Assembly (NCBI GenBank): GCA_963678585.2
Contig: CAXXGA010000002.1
Location: 2,480,001-2,544,000, forward strand
Reading direction: 5' to 3'
Source: Breoghania sp963678585
Lineage (GTDB): Bacteria; Pseudomonadota; Alphaproteobacteria; Rhizobiales; Stappiaceae
DNA length: 64,000 bases
The notes below the pieces were generated by a model. That model had not been told where the DNA came from. It saw only the letters and a list, made by a program, of their open reading frames with translations, and did not search any database. The position numbers were made by a program, and so were the translations under genes. Positions 1 to 9,114 of this stretch are shown here, piece after piece; positions within the stretch are counted from its first letter, which is position 1; every line of letters starts with the position of its first letter.

Positions 1-104
1 TGGTGGTTGTTTTCGTCGTCGTCGCCGCGCCGCTGCTGACCGGGTTCGAGTTCCTCGAACTGCATGCCGCCGGGATCGAGTTCAGGTTCGTCGTTATCGC
101 TCAT
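1..104 (-). CDS. fliN: Flagellar motor switch protein FliN, N-terminal part (cut by window edge)
   Basis: Only the first 34 or so codons are inside the window. They begin MSDNDEPELDP and form an acidic, low-complexity N terminus, as is usual ahead of the SpoA (surface presentation) domain in FliN. The conserved domain itself lies outside the window, so the name rests mainly on position: the gene follows fliF, fliG and fliH on the same strand, with three bases between the fliH stop and its start. FliN would be a C-ring component on the cytoplasmic face of the flagellar motor. The next gene could in principle be another motor protein. Confidence 0.65.
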   Translation of the reverse strand, partial: MSDNDEPELDPGGMQFEELEPGQQRRGDDDENNH

Positions 105-107
105 GCA

Positions 108-782
108 TCACGCTCCCGTACTGTCGGCTGCCGGCTGACGCGCGGCAAAATAGCGTCTGACAGAGGCTTCGATTTGTTTCTCAAGCGCCTTGCGGTCACG
201 GACGAGGCCACCATCGGCCCATTCCAGACGGCAATCGCCGCGTTCGATATCGGGTTCGCCGAGGATCACGATGCGGCCCTCGAAACCGCGTTCATAGGCG
301 ATCTTGTCGACCTGGGCCTTCAGCGCCTCGCTGTCGCGCTCGCAGACCCGGATCACCACATGGGGCGCGCGGCGCAGCGGTCCCAGACATTCCGAAATCA
401 GCGCCACAACCTCGCCCAGCGGTTCGCGTGCCACCAGATGCCCGGCGAAACGGCGCGCAATCAGGAACGCAAGACCGACGCTGTCCTGCTCGATGGTCTC
501 AAGCTCGCCGTCGATGCGCAACAGAAGCTCGCTCGCGTTGTTGGCGAGCCTGGCAGCCTCGTCGGCCAGCACATGCATGCCTTCCTCTGCAACCCGGGCC
601 TCGGCTTCCGCCTTGCCGCGCTCATAGGCTTTCTTTTCCGCCTGCTTGAGCAGCTTTTCATGCTCCGACACGAGCATGGTCGGCTCGACCGGTTTCTCTT
701 CCGTTTTCGCAGCCTTTTCCTTTGCGGGCGCCTGAGGCGCCGCAAAATCGCGGTCGAAAAGGAAACGAGCCGGGTTGCTCAT
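108..782 (-). CDS. fliH: Flagellar export regulator FliH-like protein
   Basis: A 224-residue protein starting MSNPARFLFDRDF. A longer reading from 809 exists, but the 782 ATG leaves a 10-nt gap after fliG and removes an unlikely leader. The first 60 residues are charged and alanine/proline-rich. A glutamate/alanine-rich helical stretch follows (about residues 50-120), then a C-terminal domain resembling the FliH/V-ATPase subunit E fold. FliH is the stator that holds the FliI export ATPase at the flagellar type III apparatus. Sequence conservation in this family is weak, so the call leans on the fliF-fliG-fliH-fliN order, which is also found in other alphaproteobacteria. Confidence 0.8.
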   Translation of the reverse strand: MSNPARFLFDRDFAAPQAPAKEKAAKTEEKPVEPTMLVSEHEKLLKQAEKKAYERGKAEAEARVAEEGMHVLADEAARLANNASELLLRIDGELETIEQDSVGLAFLIARRFAGHLVAREPLGEVVALISECLGPLRRAPHVVIRVCERDSEALKAQVDKIAYERGFEGRIVILGEPDIERGDCRLEWADGGLVRDRKALEKQIEASVRRYFAARQPAADSTGA

Positions 783-792
783 GCGTGTCCTG

Positions 793-1833
793 CTAATAGA
801 CGAGTTCATCGTCGCCCTTGTTCTTGGTGATCATGATCTCGCCGCGCGCGGCCAGATCCTTGGCGACATTCACCATTTCAGACTGCACTTCATCGACGTC
901 GCGAAGGCGCACCGGTCCCAGCGCATCCATGTCGTCACGCAGCATCTTGGCGGCACGCGCCGTCATGTTGCCGAAGAAGAATTCGCGCACCGCTTCGTTC
1001 GCACCCTTGAGCGCGATAGCCAGCCTGTCCTTCTCCACGTTGCGCAGCAGCGTCTGTGCGCTGGCCGCATCGAGCTTGCCGAGATCGTCGAAGGTGAACA
1101 TCAGCGTCTTGATGCGTTCCGCCGATTCCCGGCTTTCCTCTTCCAGCGCCGCCAGGAAGCGCGCTTCGGTCTGCCGGTCGAAGTTGTTGAAGATGTCGGC
1201 CATCAGTTCGTGCGAGTCGCGCCGGCTGGTGTGCGAGAGGTTCGACATGAACTCCACGCGAAGCGTCTGCTCCACCTTCTCCAGAACGTCCTTCTGAACC
1301 GCCTCCATGCGCAGCATGCGGTTCACCACCTCCAGAGCGAATTCCTCCGGCAGGATCGACAGGACCCGCGCCGCATGGTCGGAGCGGATCTTCGACATCA
1401 CCACCGCGACCGTCTGCGGATATTCGTTCTTCAGATAGTTGGCGAGAACGTTCTCCTGCACGTTGGAGAGCTTCTCCCACATATTCCGACCGGCCGGACC
1501 GCGGATTTCCTCCATGATGAGGGCCACGCGGTCATCCGGCAGGAAAGTGCCGAGAAGCCGCTCCGTCGCATCCACGTTGCCCGTCAGCGCGCCGGTGGAG
1601 GTCAGCTTGTGGACGAATTCGCCCATCAGCGATTCCAGCATGCGCGGCGTGATCGGGCCGAGCTTGGACATGGCGGCGGAAACCTGCCGGACTTCGATCT
1701 CGTCGAGACGTTCCCATATATGGCGACCGTGTTCCTCGCCGAGCGCGAGCAGAAGCACCGCCGCCCGCTCCGCCCCGTCGAGGCTGCGTTCATTCTGGTC
1801 GTCGACGACCTGAAGTTCGGTGCCTATTGCCAT
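793..1833 (-). CDS. fliG: Flagellar motor switch protein FliG
   Basis: A 346-residue protein, normal length for FliG. The N-terminal domain carries the family segment GAERAAVLLLALGEEHGRHI (about residues 20-40), which packs against FliF. The middle domain includes LPDDRVALIMEEIRGPAGRN, and the C-terminal part contains the charged torque helix region (MFTFDDLGKLD, then DMDALGPVRLRDVDEVQ). FliG links the MS ring to the C ring and receives force from the stators. Its ATG directly abuts the fliF stop codon (TAAATG), so the two are probably translationally coupled. Confidence 0.97.
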   Translation of the reverse strand: MAIGTELQVVDDQNERSLDGAERAAVLLLALGEEHGRHIWERLDEIEVRQVSAAMSKLGPITPRMLESLMGEFVHKLTSTGALTGNVDATERLLGTFLPDDRVALIMEEIRGPAGRNMWEKLSNVQENVLANYLKNEYPQTVAVVMSKIRSDHAARVLSILPEEFALEVVNRMLRMEAVQKDVLEKVEQTLRVEFMSNLSHTSRRDSHELMADIFNNFDRQTEARFLAALEEESRESAERIKTLMFTFDDLGKLDAASAQTLLRNVEKDRLAIALKGANEAVREFFFGNMTARAAKMLRDDMDALGPVRLRDVDEVQSEMVNVAKDLAARGEIMITKNKGDDELVY

Positions 1834-3462
1834 TTAAGCGGCCTCATTCAGCCAGCTACGCACGATGGACACGGCTTCACCGGGATATTCGCTGACGATC
1901 TCGCCAACCTTCTCGACCGACTTGATGTGCTCCTTGCCCGCCGCCTGAGCATCGAGAAGCCACTGGATGCCCTTCTCCATATCCTCCGCGGCCCCGTCTT
2001 CGGCAGCGACTGGGACGCCGTCGGCGCCGATCATCATCTGCTGCTCACCGGCGGGAAGCGCCTCTGGCTCAGCCTTCTCTTCCTCGCCAACCACCTTGCG
2101 AACCAGCGGACGAACCACGAACAGCAGGGACAGAAGCGAGATAAGAATGATCGCTCCCAATTCGGCGAAATAGAGGATGTCATCCTTGGTGAAATCGAAC
2201 AGCCCCGGCTCGCTGGTAGGAATCTCGGCAACCGGCCCCTGGGCGAAGCGCAGATTGACCACTTCCACCTGATCACCGCGGGTCTCGTCGTAGCCGACCG
2301 CGGAACGCACCAGCGTGGCGATCCGTTCCAGCTCTTCCGGCGAGCGCTCCGTATAGACAAGATCGCCCTGCTCGTCGGTCTGATAGATGCCGTCGACCAA
2401 CACCGCCACGGAGAGCCGCTTCACCGCGCCCGCCTCCACCACCGTAGTGCGGGTGGAGCGCGAAATCTCGTAATTGATGGTCTCGTCCGTAACCGCAGAG
2501 TTTTCGCGATCACCGGCGCCATTCTGGTTGACCTCGGCATTGGGCAACTGGTTACCGGCGGTCACGCCACCTTCCTGCGAGGTGCTGGAGGAGCTTTCTT
2601 CGCGCGACTGGCTGGAGCGCACCACCTGACCGTCGGGGTCGTAGGTTTCGGAGGTTTCCGTCACGCGGTTGAAATCGAGATCGGCGGCGACACGAACCCT
2701 TGCACGCCCCGGCCCGACGATGGAGGACACGATTTCCTCCACCTGCTGACGCAGCCGCGTCTCCACCTTGGCCGCACGCTCCTGAAGGGAGGAGGAGACC
2801 ATGCCGTCCACATCCTCCTCGACACCGCTGGCCAGCAGCGCGCCGCGCTCGTCTACAATCGACACATGTTCGGGCGAAAGCCCCTCCACGGCGGTGGCGA
2901 CAAGGTGCTGGACGGCGCGGATCTGACCGGCATCGAGCGTGCCGCGGACTTTCAGCACGATGGAGGCAGTGGTCGGCTCGCGGTCGCGCTGGAAAAGCTC
3001 ACGCTTGGGGATCACCAGATGGACCCGCGCGCTGGTCACGCGCGAGATGGACTGGATGGTGCGCGCCAACTCGCCTTCCAGCGCACGAAGCTGGTTGATG
3101 TTCTGAACGAAGCTTGTGCTTCCCAGCGTGTCGGTGCGGTCGAAGATTTCATAACCGACGGAACCGCCGGTCGGCAGGCCCTGCTCGGCCAGCGACATGC
3201 GGATACGCAGAACCTGATCCTGCGGAATGAGGATCGCCGCCCCCTCGTTGCGGGTCTCATAGGCGACGCCCATGCTTTCCAGCTGGCGAATGATGGCGGA
3301 GGAATCGTCGAAGGTCAGATCGGTATAGACCGGTGACATGGTCGGCGTGGTCACGCGAAGGATGATGACGGCAAACATGCCGACAAGCATGGCGGCAACA
3401 ACACCCATGGCGGCCAAGCGGCCGGCACCCAGTCCTTTCAGGAATTCGAACATACCGTTCAC
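1834..3462 (-). CDS. fliF: Flagellar MS-ring protein FliF
   Basis: A 542-residue protein. A first transmembrane helix lies at about residues 16-38, followed by the periplasmic ring-building domains (segment SPVYTDLTFDDSSAIIRQLE and the YscJ-like repeat around ARVHLVIPKRELF). A serine/glutamate-rich linker, a second transmembrane helix near residue 445 (AELGAIILISLLSLLFVV) and a cytoplasmic tail that binds FliG complete it. It forms the membrane ring on which the basal body is built. The start is read as GTG at 3462, giving MNGMFEFLK; ATG at 3453 is an alternative. It is the first gene of the fliF-fliG-fliH-fliN block, and a CtrA-like site lies about 130 nt upstream. Confidence 0.97.
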   Translation of the reverse strand: MNGMFEFLKGLGAGRLAAMGVVAAMLVGMFAVIILRVTTPTMSPVYTDLTFDDSSAIIRQLESMGVAYETRNEGAAILIPQDQVLRIRMSLAEQGLPTGGSVGYEIFDRTDTLGSTSFVQNINQLRALEGELARTIQSISRVTSARVHLVIPKRELFQRDREPTTASIVLKVRGTLDAGQIRAVQHLVATAVEGLSPEHVSIVDERGALLASGVEEDVDGMVSSSLQERAAKVETRLRQQVEEIVSSIVGPGRARVRVAADLDFNRVTETSETYDPDGQVVRSSQSREESSSSTSQEGGVTAGNQLPNAEVNQNGAGDRENSAVTDETINYEISRSTRTTVVEAGAVKRLSVAVLVDGIYQTDEQGDLVYTERSPEELERIATLVRSAVGYDETRGDQVEVVNLRFAQGPVAEIPTSEPGLFDFTKDDILYFAELGAIILISLLSLLFVVRPLVRKVVGEEEKAEPEALPAGEQQMMIGADGVPVAAEDGAAEDMEKGIQWLLDAQAAGKEHIKSVEKVGEIVSEYPGEAVSIVRSWLNEAA

Positions 3463-3592
3463 GAAGTGCTACCCATCGACCTGTTTGCGCAAAGTTGGAC
3501 GGACCGCCTGGAAGGATGAGGGTTCTGGGTGTGCGGTTTCCTTCCAGACGGCCCGCTAGGCAAAAATTGCCCCCGCCATGGTAAACAACTGG

Positions 3593-3607
3593 TTAACGAG
3601 ACGTTTA
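3593..3607. promoter_or_regulatory. CtrA-like binding site upstream of fliF
   Basis: The sequence is TTAA, seven bases, TTTA: one mismatch from the alphaproteobacterial CtrA consensus TTAA-N7-TTAA. It lies about 130 nt upstream of fliF, an early class flagellar operon that is CtrA-controlled in Caulobacter. The sciP gene for a CtrA inhibitor lies just beyond. This is a short AT motif, so chance occurrence is possible. Confidence 0.45.
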
Positions 3608-3789
3608 CGACCGCTTAACACCCTTGGATAACTGCGACTTACGGAACCCGCCCACGGCGGAAATGCGGCAAAAATCGCCTATCTCGTTAATCGGATGCGC
3701 AGGAGTGCGGATACGTCAAAGACCCGACATGGAACCTGCAAAACGGCATTCGGCAATAATGACGGGGATAAAAAGTGAAATGGAAACGG

Positions 3790-3817
3790 AAAAAGCGGGC
3801 CGGCAGAACCGGCCCGC
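3790..3817 (-). terminator. Rho-independent terminator of sciP
   Basis: A perfect 9-bp stem (GCGGGCCGG with CCGGCCCGC, 3795-3803 and 3809-3817) and a 5-nt loop. Read on the minus strand it is followed by TTTTTCC. It lies about 85 nt beyond the sciP stop and points in the right direction for that gene. Confidence 0.8.
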
Positions 3818-3900
3818 ATTAACTCGAATGGGCAAACGCGAAAGAATGCCCAGTCTGCTTGCGGCTCCTGCGGGGCGCGGGCGTCAGCGACGCCCGCCCG

Positions 3901-4176
3901 TCAGGGCCGGTATTGCTGAACGCGCGTGGCTCGCAGCCCCGCAAGCCCGTGCTTGTCGATGGAACTCTGCCAGGACAGGAATTCCTCGACCGTCAGGGTG
4001 TAGCGCTGACAGGCCTCATCAAGAGACAGCAACCCTCCCCGAACCGCAGCGACGACTTCGGCCTTGCGGCGAATAACCCATCGCTTGGTCGTGGTCGGCG
4101 GCAGATCTGCCACCGTAAGCGGGCTGCCATCGGGCCCAATAACGTATTTGACCCTAGAACGCACTTGTTCGGTCAT
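3901..4176 (-). CDS. sciP: SciP-like CtrA inhibitor, DUF1153 protein
   Basis: A 91-residue protein that matches the DUF1153 family as I recall it: a helix-turn-helix core around KRWVIRRKAEVVAAVRGGLL, then SLDEACQRYTLTVEEFLSWQ. In Caulobacter, SciP binds CtrA and blocks activation of CtrA-dependent promoters, linking flagellar genes to the cell cycle. Length and position beside flagellar genes agree with this. It is a single-gene unit with its own terminator downstream. Confidence 0.85.
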   Translation of the reverse strand: MTEQVRSRVKYVIGPDGSPLTVADLPPTTTKRWVIRRKAEVVAAVRGGLLSLDEACQRYTLTVEEFLSWQSSIDKHGLAGLRATRVQQYRP

Positions 4177-4636
4177 CGTACTCTCACACTAAACGTGACC
4201 AGCGAAGTCAGGTCCTTCCGTCCGTTTCCGACCGAAATTCTGACCTTACCTTCAACAAATATTTCCAGACGATCCCCGACGCCTTGTAGACACCAAGTTG
4301 AACGGAAAACGCCTCAGACACGGCATGACGATACCGAAGCGGATTTAAAATTTACCTAAGCCATTAGCAACAATTCGGTAAGAGTTAGCCCTACTGTTCT
4401 TCCGAACCGCAAGCGACCAATCGCCGAATTGGAAAATTCATAAAAAAACGGCGGGAAACGGCCAATATCCGCATCCCGCCCATTCGATATCCGCGCTATT
4501 CACATGCCCCTGTCCCGTCGCCAGCCGATCGTCGTCGCCCGGCCCGAATGAGAAACAGGGTTAACAAGGTGCGTACAAGTTTGCCGACTTCGCTCCTCCG
4601 GTGGAGACGATTCCTTATCAGTCGGCAGACCGATTC
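4177..4636. other. Intergenic region between sciP and flgD
   Basis: A 460-nt gap. It contains the upstream region of sciP (AT-rich around 4345-4450, compatible with a promoter) and, further on, a terminator for the fliK-flgD transcript at 4441-4480. No coding region is supported. Confidence 0.55.
4441..4480 (-). terminator. Rho-independent terminator downstream of flgD
   Basis: Outer stem GGCGGGA with TCCCGCC (4450-4456 and 4474-4480). On the minus strand it is followed by GTTTTTTTA. It is about 160 nt past the flgD stop. The loop is 17 nt, so the stem is weaker than the sciP terminator, but the T-run is clear. Confidence 0.6.
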
Positions 4637-5299
4637 CTAAAGCACCGCCGTCACCGAGGTCACCGCCGACAGCGGGACCGCCAGATCGCCCATCTTGAGC
4701 ACGGGCTCCGAGCCGCTGAAATCAATACTGTCCACGATGCCGGAAGCCTCTGTCGTCACGTTGACTTTTTCGCCCGCCGTATCCTTCGCATCGAATTTGA
4801 TCGAGTAGGTCCCGTCGAGTGCGGTGCCGCCATTGTCCATACGCCCGTCCCACACATATGCGCCCGATCCCTTGACCAGATCTACCGTGTCGGTGAACAC
4901 CACCGTACCGGAGGAATTGCGGATCGTGACCTCCGCGCTGTCGACATCCGACGGCGACGAGAACTCCCACGTGGCGTACCCGTCGGAAAGCGCACTCTGC
5001 ACGCCATCCGCCGTCACCCGCTGGCCGATATAGCCGACAAGATTGGTTGCATTGGCAGTATTTGTCTTCTCGATCAGCATTTCCAGATTGCTGTTCATCT
5101 GGATCTGCTGCTCGACCGAAGAATACTGAACGAGCTGGTTGGTGAACTCCTGCGCCTTCAGCGGGTCGAGAGGATCCTGAGCCTGAAGCTGCGACGTCAG
5201 CAGCGAAAGGAACATTTCGTAATTGTCGGACAGGGCGTTCGTACTCGCCGAACCGGCCCCAGAGCGTGAGGATGACGAACCCGAAACAGCGTCAACCAT
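4637..5299 (-). CDS. flgD: Flagellar hook capping protein FlgD
   Basis: A 220-residue protein. The N-terminal signature LSDNYEMFLSLLTSQLQAQD, followed by PLDPLKAQEFTNQLVQYSSVEQQ, is diagnostic for FlgD. The C-terminal half contains FlgD Ig-like/tudor folds (WDGRMDNGGTALDGTYSIKF). FlgD caps the growing hook and is needed for hook subunit assembly. GGAG sits upstream of the ATG. It follows fliK with a 50-nt gap, so the two are probably co-transcribed. Confidence 0.96.
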   Translation of the reverse strand: MVDAVSGSSSSRSGAGSASTNALSDNYEMFLSLLTSQLQAQDPLDPLKAQEFTNQLVQYSSVEQQIQMNSNLEMLIEKTNTANATNLVGYIGQRVTADGVQSALSDGYATWEFSSPSDVDSAEVTIRNSSGTVVFTDTVDLVKGSGAYVWDGRMDNGGTALDGTYSIKFDAKDTAGEKVNVTTEASGIVDSIDFSGSEPVLKMGDLAVPLSAVTSVTAVL

Positions 5300-5349
5300 G
5301 GCGTTATCTCCATCATGTGCGCGCGCCCGCCTTGCGGGCCCGACACGAT

Positions 5350-7524
5350 TTAGATCCTGATATCGATGCCGTTTGCGCCATTCCGGCTGTAGGCCGAAAT
5401 ATGCTCAGGCAGCGACGTCTGTTCCGCGACCTCACCCACGGCCGCGTCATTGTCCAGGCCTGCGGCCTGGGTCCCATTCCCATCCGGATTGCCGTTCGTG
5501 CCGGCAGAATTCTGACCCTGATCCTTCAGCGAGAACTGAAGACCGCCGTCCGCATTCGTCTTGAGGCCGGCATTTTCCAGAGCCCGCTCCATGCCCCGCT
5601 GATCGCGCATGAGCATGTCGAGCGTATCGCGCCGCTCCACCACCAGATGCGCCTGGACCTTGCCGTCGTCGTTGATCTTCAGATGCACATCGACCCGCCC
5701 CAGTTCCGGCGGATCGAGACGAATTTCGAACCGGCTCACCCCACGCTGTGCGTTGCGCGCAATCTCCGCCGCCACCATGGCGGTCGGCAGGCTGGAGGCA
5801 GTTCCCTGCGCAGTCTGGGCAAGGCGCGCCGCCTGCGTATCCATGGAGCGCGAACTTGTCGCCGCCGGATCGATCGACGTGCCGAGCGTCAGCGGATCCA
5901 TCGATTTGGTCTCATCGCCATCGACATTGGCCTGTGTGGCGGCACCTGCCATCGCGGTCAGTGAAGTGAGTACATCCGCCGTTTTCCGCGTCTCGCCGCT
6001 CGCGCTGGCACTCTCCGGAGCGCCCTTGTCCGAGGTCTTGAGCGAAACCTCACCCTCCTCGCTCACGTCGCTGGCGGAGGAGAAATTGCTGATCCGCGGA
6101 TCCCCCTCACCGGCCAGCCGCTCGCCAGCCGACACGACCTTGCCGGATGCAAGCTTTGCGGCCGCCTGCTCGTCGGTACGCAGCGTCACGCCTTTCAGGC
6201 GGGCGCTCGCACCTTCATCCGCGGCATCGCCTTCAGGCGCATCGTCAACAGGCACGTCGGCCTCAGTTTCACCGGCCTGCCCGCTGACAATGCGCTGTAT
6301 GGCTTTGGTTGCCGCCGCCTGGAGCGCGTTGTCATCCGCTGCCGCGCCGCCAGCCGTGCCGGTCGCCGCAATCCCGGCAGATCCGGCGCCGGTTGTTTCC
6401 GTGCCAGCTATTTTTGTGCCGGCCGTCGTCGTGGCCGCAGTGCCGTTGCTCCGCGTTGCCTTCACAGAAATGATCGCCTCGTCCACCGCATCGCCTTCAG
6501 CGTCAGCAGCGGCTCCCTGCTCAACACCGCCGACAAGACGCTGGGAAGCGCGCGCGGCCAGATCATCGCCACCACGCGCAACAGCACCTGTTCGCCCATC
6601 GGCGGCCGCCTGTTCGCCCGTCGCCACGCGGGCCGAGGGTGCATCGGATGTCTGCCGTCCGGCGGTTCCCTTGCTATCCGCCAGAAGCGCACGAAGCGCG
6701 GCATCCGTTTCCGTATCCGTCTCGCTGTCGGTTGCGGCATCTGCCGCCGCCGCAACTTCATTTGCCGACAACGCGGTCAGTTCCGCCCGCGCCTCCGCCT
6801 TGGCCGGCCCCGGTGCGTTCTGCCCATCCGTTACAATCGGCTCGCCATCCTTGCCGACGGCGGCCCCGTCAGCCGCGGCTCCGCCCGCCGCGCGATCACC
6901 TGAGGGGAAGAAAGTCGGCAATTCAAGCTCGCCGTCGGCATCCGCCGCATTGACCTTGCCCGCCGCAAGCGGATCCGCCTCTTCACCGGCCCCATCGGCC
7001 ATGGAGGCAACGACAATCTCGCCGTCAGCATCGGTAGGCGCAGGTTCCGCGGTCGTGACGACCCCGGAATTGACCGCCAACCCCGACGCCAGCGCGGCAG
7101 CCAGATCCTCAGCCGGAGTTTCGCCCTCCGCAAGCCCATCGCCTTCGCCAGCGCCCTCGCCATCGGGGGCCGCGAAATCGAGGGAAATATCGCCGGGTTG
7201 AACGACGCCTTGCACGAACACCCCCACCGAAGTTGCCGGGGCGCCCGCCTCATCGCTCATCTGCAAGGCAATGTCGAAGCCCGCGGCAGCCGCCTTTCCG
7301 GCGCTCACTGAGCCTTCGGTCGCAGGCGCGGTCTCGCCGGGCGTGCGCACACCGCCTGCGTCCTGACTACCGTTCGACATCACACCGGAGAGCTGAGCAG
7401 CGAACTGGCCCGAAGCCGCCGCAGGATTGCCGCTGGCAGCCGCTCCAACTCCGGACGCGCCCGCACCGGACGCAAAACCACCCATGGCAGGATCGAACGA
7501 CATCATCGGTTCAAATGTCAGCAC
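5350..7524 (-). CDS. fliK: Flagellar hook-length control protein FliK
   Basis: About 724 residues. Most of the protein is a long alanine/glycine/aspartate/threonine-rich, low-complexity ruler region. The C-terminal FliK/Flg_hook domain is clear: RFEIRLDPPELGRVDVHLKI followed by the segment around VERRDTLDMLMRDQ. FliK measures hook length and switches export specificity. The start is uncertain: GTG at 7524 has GAGGT five bases upstream, while ATG at 7542 and TTG at 7554 are also in frame. It precedes flgD on the same strand. Confidence 0.9.
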   Translation of the reverse strand: MLTFEPMMSFDPAMGGFASGAGASGVGAAASGNPAAASGQFAAQLSGVMSNGSQDAGGVRTPGETAPATEGSVSAGKAAAAGFDIALQMSDEAGAPATSVGVFVQGVVQPGDISLDFAAPDGEGAGEGDGLAEGETPAEDLAAALASGLAVNSGVVTTAEPAPTDADGEIVVASMADGAGEEADPLAAGKVNAADADGELELPTFFPSGDRAAGGAAADGAAVGKDGEPIVTDGQNAPGPAKAEARAELTALSANEVAAAADAATDSETDTETDAALRALLADSKGTAGRQTSDAPSARVATGEQAAADGRTGAVARGGDDLAARASQRLVGGVEQGAAADAEGDAVDEAIISVKATRSNGTAATTTAGTKIAGTETTGAGSAGIAATGTAGGAAADDNALQAAATKAIQRIVSGQAGETEADVPVDDAPEGDAADEGASARLKGVTLRTDEQAAAKLASGKVVSAGERLAGEGDPRISNFSSASDVSEEGEVSLKTSDKGAPESASASGETRKTADVLTSLTAMAGAATQANVDGDETKSMDPLTLGTSIDPAATSSRSMDTQAARLAQTAQGTASSLPTAMVAAEIARNAQRGVSRFEIRLDPPELGRVDVHLKINDDGKVQAHLVVERRDTLDMLMRDQRGMERALENAGLKTNADGGLQFSLKDQGQNSAGTNGNPDGNGTQAAGLDNDAAVGEVAEQTSLPEHISAYSRNGANGIDIRI

Positions 7525-7920
7525 GGCAACCTCACACTCCATCTCCGGCCGCAACTGGGCGAACGGAATGACCCACCCCCTTGAAGCAAGTGGGGGGCCA
7601 ACCTGAAAAAGGGCTGGTTTCTGCGATTTATCGAGATATCAGGGAGGCAAATACGTCCGCTGGAGCGGAAAACTTTTCCCGGACCGGCAAAGGTTGCCGG
7701 GCAGGTAAGGACGCAATTGGCGTAGCGCACGACATTGAGTATAGTGCGCCCAAACGAGCCGCCCCTATTGAGAAAACCCCGACTTTTCCTAAATAAGCGG
7801 CAAATGCGCATACTCGCGCCTGGAACGAGCAGACGAGCGCCAGCAGAGATCGCCAGCTGCGTCGCGCCGCCATGAGGCGGATTTCGTTTAACCGGCCGAA
7901 AACCCACGGAGTGGCCACGG
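7525..7920. other. Intergenic region between fliK and mnmA
   Basis: A 396-nt gap between divergent genes, so it should contain both promoters. No RNA gene, strong terminator or convincing small ORF was recognised. Open readings of 71-96 residues in this gap lack domains and ribosome sites. Confidence 0.5.
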
Positions 7921-9114
7921 ATGCTGAACAGCCTGGATCTTCCCGGCCGGCCAGAAGATACTCGTGTCGTCGTCGCGATGTCCGGCGGCGTCGACAGTTC
8001 GGTCGTCGCCGGCCTTCTCAAGCGTCAGGGATATGACGTCGTCGGCGTGACGCTACAGCTTTACGACCACGGCGAAGCGATCCACCGCAAGGGGGCCTGC
8101 TGCGCCGGTCAGGACATTCACGATGCGCGCCGCGTCGCCGAAACCATCGGCATCCCGCATTACGTGCTCGACTACGAGCAGCGCTTCCGCGAAGCCGTGA
8201 TCGATCCCTTCGCCGCAAGCTATATCGCCGGCGAGACCCCGATCCCCTGCGTGGCCTGCAACCAGACGGTCAAGTTCCACGACCTTCTGGACACCGCGCG
8301 CGAACTGAACGCCGACGTTCTGGCGACCGGCCACTACGTGCGAACGCGCCTCGTCAACGGTCGCCGCGCCATGTTCCGCCCCGTCGATCTGGAGCGCGAC
8401 CAGAGCTACTTCCTCTTCGCCACGACGCCCGAACAGCTCGATTTCCTGCGCTTTCCGCTGGGCGGCCTGACGAAGCCGGAAACCCGCGACCTCGCCCGCG
8501 AACTGGGACTGGAAATCGCCGACAAGCACGACAGTCAGGATATCTGCTTCGTGCCTCAGGGCCGCTACACCGACCTCATCAACAAGCTGAAGCCGGGCGC
8601 CGCGGAAAAGGGCGAGATCGTCCATGTCGACGGGCGCGTCCTCGGCCATCACGACGGCATCATCAACTACACGATCGGGCAGCGCCGCGGCATCGGCGTC
8701 GCTGCTGGCGAACCGCTTTATGTCGTCCACCTCGATGCGGAACGCAGCCGCGTGATCGTCGGCCCGCGCGAAGCGCTGATGACCCACCGCATTCACCTGC
8801 GCGACGTCAACTGGCTGGGCGACGAGCCGCTTGACGCCCTGCCCGCCGAGGGCATGGAACTCTTCGCCAAGGTGCGCTCCACCCGCCCGCCGCGCGAGGC
8901 CCGCCTCCTGCGCGAGGGCGACGATATCGTCGTGGAACTCGACGGCGGCGAACACGGCATAGCACCGGGTCAGGCCTGTGTCTTCTATGACAGCGACGGC
9001 GACGCGGCCCGTGTCTTCGGCGGCGGCTGGATCGACCGGACCGAGCGCGCCCGCGACGCGGAAGAAGCGCTCGCTGCCCTGAACGGCGCACCGGTCGTGG
9101 TGGCCCACGGATGA
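7921..9114 (+). CDS. mnmA: tRNA-specific 2-thiouridylase MnmA (TrmU)
   Basis: A 397-residue protein that thiolates U34 of tRNAs for Lys, Glu and Gln. The N-terminal PP-loop ATP site reads VVVAMSGGVDSSVVAGLL (about residues 18-35). The two catalytic cysteines are in the segments PIPCVACNQTVKF and DSQDICFVPQGRY, and the family segment GRVLGHHDGIINYTIGQRRG follows. The length fits the slightly extended alphaproteobacterial form. The stop overlaps the start of the downstream methyltransferase, so they form a two-gene unit. Confidence 0.97.
   Translation: MLNSLDLPGRPEDTRVVVAMSGGVDSSVVAGLLKRQGYDVVGVTLQLYDHGEAIHRKGACCAGQDIHDARRVAETIGIPHYVLDYEQRFREAVIDPFAASYIAGETPIPCVACNQTVKFHDLLDTARELNADVLATGHYVRTRLVNGRRAMFRPVDLERDQSYFLFATTPEQLDFLRFPLGGLTKPETRDLARELGLEIADKHDSQDICFVPQGRYTDLINKLKPGAAEKGEIVHVDGRVLGHHDGIINYTIGQRRGIGVAAGEPLYVVHLDAERSRVIVGPREALMTHRIHLRDVNWLGDEPLDALPAEGMELFAKVRSTRPPREARLLREGDDIVVELDGGEHGIAPGQACVFYDSDGDAARVFGGGWIDRTERARDAEEALAALNGAPVVVAHG

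Larger units (their letters stand above)
3463..3900. other. Intergenic region between fliF and sciP
   Basis: A 438-nt gap without a convincing gene. It holds the presumed fliF promoter with a CtrA-like motif (3593-3607), a strong hairpin that terminates the sciP transcript (3795-3817) and a second GC hairpin just past the sciP stop (stems 3877-3884 and 3890-3897). Short readings on the plus strand here have no ribosome site or recognisable domains. Confidence 0.6.

Noticed and set aside
775..3336. 853-codon open reading on the plus strand over fliG and fliF
   Set aside because: It is the antisense shadow of two clear flagellar genes in high-GC DNA; the translation is rich in His/Arg/Leu with no domain.
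5609..7201. 530-codon plus-strand reading over fliK
   Set aside because: Low-complexity Ala/Ser-rich antisense of the repetitive fliK ruler region.
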